Source of the DNA: Spirochaetales bacterium
GTDB lineage: Bacteria > Spirochaetota > Spirochaetia > DSM-2461
Direction: 5' to 3'
NCBI GenBank assembly: GCA_022360655.1
Contig: JAKSCK010000261.1
Location: 1-36,091, forward strand
DNA: 36,091 nucleotides
Shown: in pieces, positions 8,397 to 16,184 of the stretch
How positions within the stretch are numbered: the first letter of the stretch is position 1
Layout of the letters: the number at the start of each line of letters is the position of its first letter
Notes under the pieces: model-generated
The model's database searches: none
What the model was told of the DNA's origin: nothing
Seen by the model: the letters and a program-made list of their open reading frames with translations, nothing else
Position numbers and translations under genes: made by a program

Positions 8397-9314
8397 TCAG
8401 AATAAAAGCAGAGAAAGGGGAATGGTGGCCAACGCCAGAACCGTCGAAAGCGTCACCGCACCGGCAAGATAGGAGCCATCCAAATCCATCACATCCCCAA
8501 CCATCAGGCTATTGGCCCCAACAGGCATCAGAGAAAGTGTGAGAATTACCCGGCGGCTCAACTCATCAAGATGGAAAAATTGCATCACAAAAAGAGCCAC
8601 CCAGGCTGCTGAAAACCCCACGATGAGGCGCAAAGGAAGAAGCATGGAGAGTTTTCCCCATGCCGCCCGGAAGGAAAGAGAAAGTCCCACATTGAACAGA
8701 ATGAGCGGAGAACTCATTTCACCAAAGGTTCGCAATGTTCCCATCACCGCATCTGGAAGAGAAAGATTCAACAAAGACAGGAACAATCCGGAAAAGAAGG
8801 CCACAAGGACGGGCAGGGCCACTCCCAAAATATTGGTTTGATTTGACTCAGGACTCTTTTCCTTGCCCATAACCAAATGCCGAGTGAGTGCTGCTAAACC
8901 CAAGGTGGTGGGCCAAAGCAGAGTGGTGAACATGATGCTTCGAACCAAGCCTTCAGCTCCAAAGGCAATTTCAGATACGGCCCAACCAATGTAGCCAATG
9001 TTTCCCAGCATCACAATCAAAACCGTTTCTATGCGGTGCTCACGAAAAGCGGGCCATTGGGAAATCCCCATACCCACGGCCCAAAGCAGGGTCATCCACA
9101 GAGGAAGACTCAACGTCACCGGTAGAGCCTGCGCCAATTCTTGCGCATCAAGAGAGGCCATGGAGGTAAAAACAAGAAGCGGAATGGTGACTTTCAAACA
9201 AAACTGCTTGAGCCCATGTCCCCATTCCGAAGGGAAGTATCCTCCCAACCGTGCAAGGGCTCCCAAGACAATGGGAAGATAGATGGGAAGGAGAAGCAAA
9301 AATCTCTGACTCAT
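8397..9314 (-). CDS. AEC-family (auxin efflux carrier-like) membrane transporter
   Basis: The 305-residue protein is highly hydrophobic, with about ten membrane segments arranged in two halves. It fits the Mem_trans / auxin efflux carrier family, whose bacterial members move malate, malonate and other organic acids or unknown solutes. Supporting segments are LPIYLPIVLGALARLGGYFP at the N-terminus, the central loop with LGNIGYIGWAV, and the second-half helix with LMPVGANSLMVGDVM near the C-terminus. The substrate cannot be read from sequence. It is the last of five minus-strand genes with small gaps. No clear Shine-Dalgarno sequence precedes the ATG. Confidence 0.85.
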   Translation of the reverse strand: MSQRFLLLLPIYLPIVLGALARLGGYFPSEWGHGLKQFCLKVTIPLLVFTSMASLDAQELAQALPVTLSLPLWMTLLWAVGMGISQWPAFREHRIETVLIVMLGNIGYIGWAVSEIAFGAEGLVRSIMFTTLLWPTTLGLAALTRHLVMGKEKSPESNQTNILGVALPVLVAFFSGLFLSLLNLSLPDAVMGTLRTFGEMSSPLILFNVGLSLSFRAAWGKLSMLLPLRLIVGFSAAWVALFVMQFFHLDELSRRVILTLSLMPVGANSLMVGDVMDLDGSYLAGAVTLSTVLALATIPLSLLLF

Positions 9315-9355
9315 GCAGTCAAGTATAGGGAAAGGAACCCGTTGCCCCTAGCCCC

Positions 9356-10483
9356 TTATGAAACTCCCAGACGGGATGCGGCACGTCGAGCCAATTCGGC
9401 GGCTCCAACCAGATTGGCATTGCTACCCCGCTCATCAATCACAGAGGGTCTGAGATAATTCAGGAAGCCCATTTTTCCTAAAAGTCGTTGCGTGGATGGG
9501 CCAAAGTACGGAAGGGCATAACTCGGCTTCCCTCCTAGGCAAATCGGCGTTCCTGGTGGAAGCCCCTGAGCCTGGGCCTCTTTCAGCAGAATGCGCGTTC
9601 CCTCAGCTAAAATTTTTCCATACAGCCGATCCGTATTAACGGCAGCTTCCACCCGCATTCGTGAAAGTTTGCTGATATGCTCTCCGGCAATAGAAGGATT
9701 GGTGAGCTCTTTTTGTTCATGCATGTCCAAAAAATTGCGATAAAAATCATCATTCCCAACAACGGCTCGAAACAAACGACACCGTCCAGGACCGGAAAGA
9801 ATCACTTCTGCTCGCATGGTATCCGGATTCCCATCAGGTCCCGCCAAGGAATCGGCTGGAAGCAGGGGATCATCCATCAACTGCCGTTCAAAAAGTTCAA
9901 AAGAGGCTCCCACCTCAGAGAACAAACTACGCAGACGCCATAAATCAAGGCCAATGGCATAACCTGGCTCATTAGAAAAGTGCAAACTGGAATCTTTGCC
10001 ATCCCAACCGGTGGAGGAATGAAGAATCTCTCCGTCTTTGGATATCCAGGCTCCTCCCCATCCTCCGCCAAAAACCCAGTACAGCAGTTCCAATCGAAGC
10101 ACACTCCACTCGGCCAAACCACCAGCATCGGCATCATTGGCAATGGCCACAGGAACATCCAGGGCCTTTTCAAGTGCAGCACGAAGGTTTTTCCCGTTGT
10201 ACTGAGGGCGATTATGAAAAAGCTGAAAGCCTCCGTCTTCTGCAAGGATTCCTGCCGAAGCAATTCCCACCCCAAGGACATCCTGAAAACTCCGGCTGTG
10301 AAGAGCCAGATTTTCTTCGGCGGTTTCTAAGAGCTCGGAAACAAAGCGGCCAAAATCAGGATCATAGGAACCGGCACACTGAACAGGAGGCGCCAGAACC
10401 GTCCCCATCTCATCAAACAGAGCCAATTTTGCTCCACTTGCCGCACCAATATCCAAGGCTAAAAAGACGGAATGTTTGTTCAT
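9356..10483 (-). CDS. Divergent ROK-family (sugar kinase-like) protein
   Basis: The 375-residue protein has an actin-like ATPase fold pattern. The phosphate-1 loop ALDIGAASGAKLALFD replaces the usual DIGGTxxR/K, the region DVPVAIANDADAGGLAEW contains the ROK catalytic Asp, and GGGWGGAWISKDGEI is a variant of GTGxGGGI. The ROK zinc motif CxCGCxGCxE is absent, and about 100 extra residues are inserted in the C-terminal half. No helix-turn-helix is present, so it is not a repressor of the NagC/XylR type. A sugar kinase is possible, but the altered glycine motifs leave catalysis uncertain. The LUD gene upstream ends 59 bases before it; cotranscription is likely. Confidence 0.7.
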   Translation of the reverse strand: MNKHSVFLALDIGAASGAKLALFDEMGTVLAPPVQCAGSYDPDFGRFVSELLETAEENLALHSRSFQDVLGVGIASAGILAEDGGFQLFHNRPQYNGKNLRAALEKALDVPVAIANDADAGGLAEWSVLRLELLYWVFGGGWGGAWISKDGEILHSSTGWDGKDSSLHFSNEPGYAIGLDLWRLRSLFSEVGASFELFERQLMDDPLLPADSLAGPDGNPDTMRAEVILSGPGRCRLFRAVVGNDDFYRNFLDMHEQKELTNPSIAGEHISKLSRMRVEAAVNTDRLYGKILAEGTRILLKEAQAQGLPPGTPICLGGKPSYALPYFGPSTQRLLGKMGFLNYLRPSVIDERGSNANLVGAAELARRAASRLGVS

Positions 10484-10542
10484 AGATGCATCATCATAAC
10501 AGGGGCAAAGCCTCTAGGTCGACCATGGCGCCACCCAGACCT

Positions 10543-11196
10543 TTAGAGTCCAAGATCCTCATTAATGAGCACAACAGAAATTCGATGCTCAGGAAAACTC
10601 TTTTCTGTGATGGTCCAATTATTACAAATGCGTTGTTCCGAAGAGCAATCATGGCACATGGACGTTTGAGCGCAGGGTGTCGCCATGGAAAGACGGCGAG
10701 CATTAGCGGGGGACGCATAATCTCTCACACGACGCATGGCGCTATCTAAATCAGCACACACCTTGTTCCGTCCAACCAGCACCACAACCTTTTTGGGGCC
10801 AAAAGTGAGAGCGGCCACACGATTCCCAATCATATCCAGATTCACCAGTCGGCCATCTTCGATGAGAGCATTGGAACCAAGAAAATACAAATCTGCAAGC
10901 AAGGATTGACGTCGTCGCTCTAAGCGCTCTTCAGGTGATAACTCTCGGTTATCCACGTCAATGACCTCCCAATCAGGACTCTCAAAAAACTTCCGTTTTA
11001 ATCCAGCATCTTTGAGGGTCATAGAGCCTCCCCAAGAAACTGTTCCACCGTTCAAAGGGGGGACCAATTCTTCCCAAACGAGGCGTTGAGCATCTTCCAT
11101 GTTCTCTGCCACATGAGCATCAAACCGATTTCTCTCCAGAGCAAGACAAACGGTATCCAGCTTTGTTCGCCAATATTCTTTCACTATGTCACTCAT
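10543..11196 (-). CDS. LUD-domain (LutC/YkgG-like, DUF162) protein
   Basis: The 217-residue protein belongs to the LUD family, whose LutB/LutC members take part in lactate oxidation; stand-alone members have no settled role. The N-terminal part has the typical ALERNRFDAHVAENMEDAQ, and the core has GGTVSWGGSMTLKDAGL and FLGSNALIEDGRLVNLD. The C-terminal Cys cluster TPCAQTSMCHDCSSEQRICN could bind metal or an Fe-S centre, as is usual in this subgroup. ATG 11196 is preferred over an in-frame TTG at 11217. The gene starts 17 bases after the sensor-kinase stop, so the two are probably one transcript. No LutA or LutB partner is present. Confidence 0.85.
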   Translation of the reverse strand: MSDIVKEYWRTKLDTVCLALERNRFDAHVAENMEDAQRLVWEELVPPLNGGTVSWGGSMTLKDAGLKRKFFESPDWEVIDVDNRELSPEERLERRRQSLLADLYFLGSNALIEDGRLVNLDMIGNRVAALTFGPKKVVVLVGRNKVCADLDSAMRRVRDYASPANARRLSMATPCAQTSMCHDCSSEQRICNNWTITEKSFPEHRISVVLINEDLGL

Positions 11197-11213
11197 GACT
11201 CTCACTTCTTGAT

Positions 11214-12350
11214 TCAAGATTTGGATGCAATTGATGCAATCCGGGCTGCATCATATTCCTTCGTATCAGGGGAGCCAAGCGCTCTATCCCTTGTCTGAGA
11301 AGAATTTTGCTTGCTACCATTCCAAAGAGCATCTTCTGGTTCATTGAGGGGGAATTGCATCACAAATTCCTTACCAGAAATACGGTTGTAACGGAATTCG
11401 GCATCAAGCTGTCGGGCCAAAACACGAATCAAATCCCGTCCAAGTTCATTGGGGATTCCTGATGGGATACCGCCATTATCGCTATAGATAAAATGGTAAT
11501 TCTCCCCATCCACAGAAACCTGAAGGCTGATGGCTGGTTTCGAAACTCCCGTGAAGGATCGTTTGAGCGAATCAGAAGCCACCTCATTGAGAATGAGTCC
11601 CAGGGTGGTGGCCCGATTCAAAGAAAGGGTGGGAAGATCGTCAGCAATATCACAATGAAAGGCCATCTCTGGTGAGGCATGTGAGGCAATCACATTACGC
11701 ATTAAAGACGGAATGTACTGCCCCAAATCTAAAGACCCTGTGTAGGGAGCGTCATTCAGTTGGTCATGAACAATGGACATGCTGTAGATTCGACGAGAGA
11801 GGTCCTTCAAAGCCTCAACGGTCCGTTCCCCTTCTAAACCACGAAGCTGCAAGCCAATGAGACTATGAATAACATTGAGATTATTCTTCACACGATGATG
11901 GATTTCACGAAGCAATAGTGTTCGTTCATCCAGGATAAAACGAAGACGCGCTTCCATGTCCTTTCGACGATGAATTTCATTGGCCAAGCTCCGTGTATGG
12001 TCCCCAAGAACACCAAGTGATGTTCCCAGAACTAAGCCTGCCATCTCCGTCACCACAAGACTCGAAGGCATCACTTCAGGAAGACGCAACAGGTTTAATA
12101 ACAGAAGATTAGCCGGAAGGGCCATGATTCCAGCCAGAACTCCTCCAAAGGATCCAAAGGAAAAGGCGGCACAGAGAATGGGAAGAAGGGCGAAATAATT
12201 TACTGTGAATCCAATATGAGGACCAAGAAGAACCACTCCTAACACATAAACCAGGATGGAGAGCAAAAGGCAAATAACACGTATCCCAACACTCTTATAC
12301 CAAGATGAGGCACTTGCAATCCAAGGGGTTTCCGGTAAAACGGTATTCAC
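11214..12350 (-). CDS. HisKA_2-type sensor histidine kinase with degenerate ATPase motifs
   Basis: The 378-residue protein has an N-terminal block of about five membrane segments (residues 20-115) with no large extracytoplasmic domain. A DHp domain of the HisKA_2/HWE type follows, with the H-box REIHHRVKNNLNVI (acceptor His about residue 152), and then an HATPase domain. The N-box reads NEVASDSLKRSF: Asn255 is kept, but position 260, normally Asn, is Asp. The G1 box is DNGGIPSG rather than DNGxG(L/I), and the later LGL is LGR. Activity may be weak or altered. No receiver partner lies nearby; the neighbours are a diguanylate cyclase upstream and a LUD protein downstream. Confidence 0.85.
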   Translation of the reverse strand: MNTVLPETPWIASASSWYKSVGIRVICLLLSILVYVLGVVLLGPHIGFTVNYFALLPILCAAFSFGSFGGVLAGIMALPANLLLLNLLRLPEVMPSSLVVTEMAGLVLGTSLGVLGDHTRSLANEIHRRKDMEARLRFILDERTLLLREIHHRVKNNLNVIHSLIGLQLRGLEGERTVEALKDLSRRIYSMSIVHDQLNDAPYTGSLDLGQYIPSLMRNVIASHASPEMAFHCDIADDLPTLSLNRATTLGLILNEVASDSLKRSFTGVSKPAISLQVSVDGENYHFIYSDNGGIPSGIPNELGRDLIRVLARQLDAEFRYNRISGKEFVMQFPLNEPEDALWNGSKQNSSQTRDRALGSPDTKEYDAARIASIASKS

Positions 12351-12416
12351 GCCCAGAAAGATACCATAGAAGTTTGGACTGTTTGAGGTCTGGAACCGGA
12401 GGATTGCTAAAATCCT

Positions 12417-13541
12417 CTAGTGCTCCACACGGTTTCTTCCCATTTTTTTTGCCTTGTAGAGTTTTGAGTCGGCACGGGCCACCAAGCCATCAGGCTTTTC
12501 ACCTCGGTGCCATAACACCGCCCCAATGCTGCAGGTGACTGGTCGTGGAACTCCTGGAAATTCATGGTTTTCAATGGTCGTTCTCAAAGAATTCAATTTT
12601 TCAATGGCATCTTTTAAAACCACTCTGTGCATGAGAATAATGAATTCTTCACCGCCATACCGCGCAAGAACATCAGAATCACGAAAAGAATCCTTGAGAA
12701 TGGTTCCAAATTCTCGAAGAACAGAATCACCAGTGGGGTGACCATAGTCATCATTCACTCGTTTGAAGTGATCAATATCCAGCATAGCTAGAACAAGGTT
12801 TTCACCAAATCGTTGAGAATAGCTGAGTTCTTGGCTGAGTGTTTCAAAGAAAAACTCACGGTTATACAGCTTGGTCAAAGAATCTGTGTATGTTTTGATT
12901 CGAAGCGATTTATTCAACCGATCCGTTTCTTGATGCATGAGAAAGGCTTCCCGTTCTCGCACCTCCATCATACGTCCCCCAATGGTGGCGACAAGCCAGC
13001 CTACGGAGAACACCACAAGTACGCCTGGCATGTTGAATCCATCCTGCATAGGCGCATTCCAGAGCGCAAAAATCACAAAAGCCGCATAGGGGATGGTCCC
13101 AGCAACCGCATAGGGATGAAAGGTGTTGTACACAAAGTGTCCAAAGAACATCAACATCATTGCTGTCAATGTCATGAATGTGGGATCTTCAAGGACATAG
13201 CCCGCCACATAAACAATCATGATTCCTGTCAAACCATTGGATATGGAGGCCGCAATATGCACTTCAAGCTTGGGTGTGGGGCGACGAGCAAGGAAGTAAA
13301 CCACTGTTGTGCTTGTCACAAAGAATAAAGTTGTACTGAGAAACATGATGGGAAAGGTTTCTCTATCATAAAACGCATAAAAAATGATGAACACAGCCCA
13401 GGAACCCAAAATAAGTAGAGCACCACGGCGAAGACCATCAATGCGGCGGGAAAAGGTGTAATTTCGATACGCTTTCTCACTCTCCAAATCAGCGAACTTG
13501 AGTTTCAAATCACTGATTCGAGAACGCTGGAAAGAGAACAT
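12417..13541 (-). CDS. Membrane-bound diguanylate cyclase (GGDEF)
   Basis: The 374-residue protein has about six membrane segments in residues 35-205, of unknown sensory type. A short coiled linker follows, then a C-terminal GGDEF domain (about 215-374). The signature is GGEEF, so cyclase activity making c-di-GMP from two GTP is expected. DSLTKLYNREFF and DIDHFKRVNDDYGHPTGD are the usual start and metal-binding segments. The product-inhibition I-site is intact: RDSD lies five residues before GGEEF. No EAL or HD-GYP partner is present in the window. It is the first gene of the minus-strand run down to 8397, with a 66-base gap before the kinase gene. Confidence 0.93.
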   Translation of the reverse strand: MFSFQRSRISDLKLKFADLESEKAYRNYTFSRRIDGLRRGALLILGSWAVFIIFYAFYDRETFPIMFLSTTLFFVTSTTVVYFLARRPTPKLEVHIAASISNGLTGIMIVYVAGYVLEDPTFMTLTAMMLMFFGHFVYNTFHPYAVAGTIPYAAFVIFALWNAPMQDGFNMPGVLVVFSVGWLVATIGGRMMEVREREAFLMHQETDRLNKSLRIKTYTDSLTKLYNREFFFETLSQELSYSQRFGENLVLAMLDIDHFKRVNDDYGHPTGDSVLREFGTILKDSFRDSDVLARYGGEEFIILMHRVVLKDAIEKLNSLRTTIENHEFPGVPRPVTCSIGAVLWHRGEKPDGLVARADSKLYKAKKMGRNRVEH

Positions 13542-13593
13542 GCGTCTATCTTAATGCAATTTTTTAGTATTCTGAGAAAAGCAAAATAAAATA

Positions 13594-13630
13594 AGGCCAT
13601 TTCAAAAGTCAAAAACTCTTAAAATGGCCT
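13594..13630. terminator. Intrinsic terminator for the lipoprotein operon
   Basis: AGGCCATTT (13594-13602) pairs with AAATGGCCT (13622-13630), and the loop contains a second imperfect stem, AAAAGT / ACTCTT. On the minus strand the tail reads TTATTTTATTTTG, consistent with termination of the lipoprotein operon that ends at 13714. On the plus strand six T residues follow closely. Confidence 0.75.
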
Positions 13631-13713
13631 CTTTTTTCTCAAAATATCCAACAAAAAGTCCCAAATATGGGACAAGAGCTGCCAGTGAATGGTCTCAAAA
13701 GCAGCTCTATAAA

Positions 13714-14124
13714 TCAGCGGAAGAGCAACAAGGTTCGAGGACCTTCTCCATCTCGACTCACCCAGTTGGCAAGCTGTAGAGAACTCGCAGTTACGGTGTA
13801 CTGACAGGGTACAGTGTTTGTTTCCCATTTAAATATCACGGCACCATATTCATCCTTTGAGAAGAGGAACTTTTTTTGTGGGGTATGAGAATAACTGCCT
13901 TTGATGGTGAGCCTCTCCCCATTCTGGTTAAAAACAGCCTTAAAACTTCCGCCCTCTGTGATGGTCAGCTCTGCTGAAATGAGGCCATTTTCATCAGATT
14001 CATTTCCATACCAATTTCCTGCAAGTTTATTGGGAGAAAGAACACCATTAATCAGGTCACATCCACTGAGAGTGGCCACGGCCAATATAATCAATGCAAT
14101 ATTTACAAACTTTAACTTGTTCAT
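13714..14124 (-). CDS. Small predicted lipoprotein, unknown function
   Basis: The 136-residue protein has a lipoprotein signal peptide with a classical lipobox, LSGC, the Cys being residue 22. The mature part begins after a short linker with LAGNWYGNES, followed by alternating short beta strands (ISAELTITEGGSFKAVF, RLTIKGSYSH). This recalls small lipocalin-like or META-type beta-barrels, but I cannot assign a family. The start overlaps the stop of the Fn3 lipoprotein upstream by four bases (ATGA), so translation is probably coupled. It is the last gene of a four-gene lipoprotein operon. Confidence 0.8.
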   Translation of the reverse strand: MNKLKFVNIALIILAVATLSGCDLINGVLSPNKLAGNWYGNESDENGLISAELTITEGGSFKAVFNQNGERLTIKGSYSHTPQKKFLFSKDEYGAVIFKWETNTVPCQYTVTASSLQLANWVSRDGEGPRTLLLFR

Positions 14125-16184
14125 TCAATGACTCTCCAATCCAGACGAGTTTCAGGGCGCGAACCCTGTCGAACATTGTAGGTGCCCCCAGAAGCTGCAC
14201 CACCATTAATCTGCACACTTCCATAATTCACTGAACCGGTGTACATGCCTGTGATTTGCATCACACCATTCATGCTTCCACTTTGATTTGTGATGTTCCC
14301 TATGCTGGTATTGGAATTTCCATTGGCAATCATGTAGGGGTTCCCCAGATTATCTCTGGTATCACAATAATTGGTGTAACGCATGGTGATGGTTGCACCA
14401 CCAAGTCCACCAGAAGCATTGTAGGCCACATTTCCAGAAACACTACCATTCTTTGTTTCACTGCCAAGGGCATCCAAACCACCGCGATGCATCTTGGTGA
14501 GCTTGCGATGAGAGGGACTGATGGTGGCATTAAAATAAGCCACAAAGAAGGCTTCATCTGTGACCGCCCCATAACCCGAAACAGGTGTAGCCAAATCACC
14601 AGCAAGACTGAGACTGTTCAGAGGAACAATGCGATAGAAATAATGCTTTCCAGGAAGACGTGCATCTGTGGAATCAATAAACGATGTTGTTGTGACCGTA
14701 CCAAGGGCTTCAAAGGTGCCATTTTGAGTGGACGATCGTTCCACTCGATAACTCATTGCCCCGAGGGGCGCAGTCCAATTGATACGAGTCGGGAAGACAT
14801 CATTTCGATTCTCAGTTTCCCCAGAATTGGGTGTGGCATTTCTGCTGACCGTCAATGCCGTCACAGCTGCTGTCACGGGTTCATTCACATCAGAAGGAGC
14901 ACTTTGCAGGGCCGCCCCATTCAGAGTCAGAACACGGTAGAACACAGGATTGCTTGCCGCAACATGCTGATAGGAAACTCGTCCATTCGATGCTTCCGTT
15001 GCAGCAACAGTACTCAGGGTCGTGAATGGTCCGGTTGCAGCAGGCGCATATTCTACCTGATAACTCCAATCAGAATGCGAAGCAATCTCTTCTTCTGTTT
15101 CAGCTCCAGGAACGGCTGCCCATGACAGAGCAACATTTTCACCATTCCAACGGCTCTGCAGCTCTTCTGGGGGGGAGAGAAGATATCCCTTAGCGGATTC
15201 ACTGAATGCACTCTTGTATAAGGTATCAGTGTTCACTTCATCACGTTTTACTGATTGGATGGCATAGATGTAGCGAATACCTGTACGGAGGTTATCAACA
15301 TCAGAATCTGTAAATGTGGATTCGGTAATACCTTCAGGAGTGATGTTTTCTTCCTGACTATTCACCTCACTCCAGCGGAATACATAGAAGAAATCGGCCC
15401 CATTACCAGTCCATGAAAGCTCAATCGAATCCAAGGAGGTTCCCTGAGATGCCGTCAAATCTAACGGCATGGGGGGAGCTCCTTCAGGAAGGGCAAAACC
15501 AAGACTCGAATTGCTAAAGTCACTCTGAGAACCGCTTCGATTCACACTTCTTAACCAGAAATTGAATTCGACACCCTTCTCATCATCGTTCACAGGAATG
15601 GTGACGGAGGTTTCAATTCCCGTCACTCGCCGGAGGGGAGAATTGGGGGGGTAGGTTTCAGTGCTTCGGTACACCTCATAGCCATAAGCGCCTTCCACTT
15701 GATCCCAGCTCACCACAATCTGACGAGTCGAGGTCCCCTTCGACGCATTCACTCCTGTGGGCTGGGATAAGCGATATCCACTGGAAACGGCTGTGTATTC
15801 ACTGTAGATATCCATGTCCCGAGAATACGCACGCAGGCGGTACCAAACACGGGCACCAAGAGCAACACTACGATCATCATATGATGTGGAATAGATTTTG
15901 ACTCCCATATCCACAAAAGGACCTTCTTCTGCATCGCCTCGCTCTAAAAGGTAATAATCAGCTCCACTAACACGATCCCATTGCAGACGCACTTTTTCTG
16001 GGTACTGCGCTTTCGAGGCATAGAACGATGAAGGAACCCGGAGTTCATCGGGAGCTTCTGGACCAAAAAGGTCTGAAAGATAACTCCCTTTTCCAGATCC
16101 ATTAAAGAAGTCCATTACCCCTCGACACGAAAGAAGAGAAAGAGAAAGCGTTAAGATGATTCCAATTTGTAATACGCGCTTCAT
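14121..16184 (-). CDS. Fibronectin type III repeat lipoprotein
   Basis: The 687-residue protein has signal peptide MKRVLQIGIILTLSLSLLSC, lipidated at Cys20. About five Fn3-like repeats of roughly 95-105 residues follow (about residues 45-560). Each has the pattern (L/V)xWxxVxGAxxYxVxR early and FYRV/WLRxV late, and several end in GYxL before the next. The last 150 residues are not Fn3: they are rich in Gly, Asn, Ser and Thr and end GTYNVRQGSRPETRLDW. That tail resembles the C-terminus of the larger paralogue upstream. A surface or periplasmic scaffold or binding role is inferred. The start at ATG 16184 overlaps the upstream stop as ATGA; ten further in-frame codons upstream do not fit a signal peptide. 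Confidence 0.85.
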   Translation of the reverse strand: MKRVLQIGIILTLSLSLLSCRGVMDFFNGSGKGSYLSDLFGPEAPDELRVPSSFYASKAQYPEKVRLQWDRVSGADYYLLERGDAEEGPFVDMGVKIYSTSYDDRSVALGARVWYRLRAYSRDMDIYSEYTAVSSGYRLSQPTGVNASKGTSTRQIVVSWDQVEGAYGYEVYRSTETYPPNSPLRRVTGIETSVTIPVNDDEKGVEFNFWLRSVNRSGSQSDFSNSSLGFALPEGAPPMPLDLTASQGTSLDSIELSWTGNGADFFYVFRWSEVNSQEENITPEGITESTFTDSDVDNLRTGIRYIYAIQSVKRDEVNTDTLYKSAFSESAKGYLLSPPEELQSRWNGENVALSWAAVPGAETEEEIASHSDWSYQVEYAPAATGPFTTLSTVAATEASNGRVSYQHVAASNPVFYRVLTLNGAALQSAPSDVNEPVTAAVTALTVSRNATPNSGETENRNDVFPTRINWTAPLGAMSYRVERSSTQNGTFEALGTVTTTSFIDSTDARLPGKHYFYRIVPLNSLSLAGDLATPVSGYGAVTDEAFFVAYFNATISPSHRKLTKMHRGGLDALGSETKNGSVSGNVAYNASGGLGGATITMRYTNYCDTRDNLGNPYMIANGNSNTSIGNITNQSGSMNGVMQITGMYTGSVNYGSVQINGGAASGGTYNVRQGSRPETRLDWRVIE

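Noticed and set aside
14256..15125. Plus-strand frame of 289 residues
   Set aside because: It lies antisense inside an Fn3 lipoprotein gene. Its composition is rich in Cys, His, Ile and Arg in the way a mirror frame would be, and it lacks a family motif.
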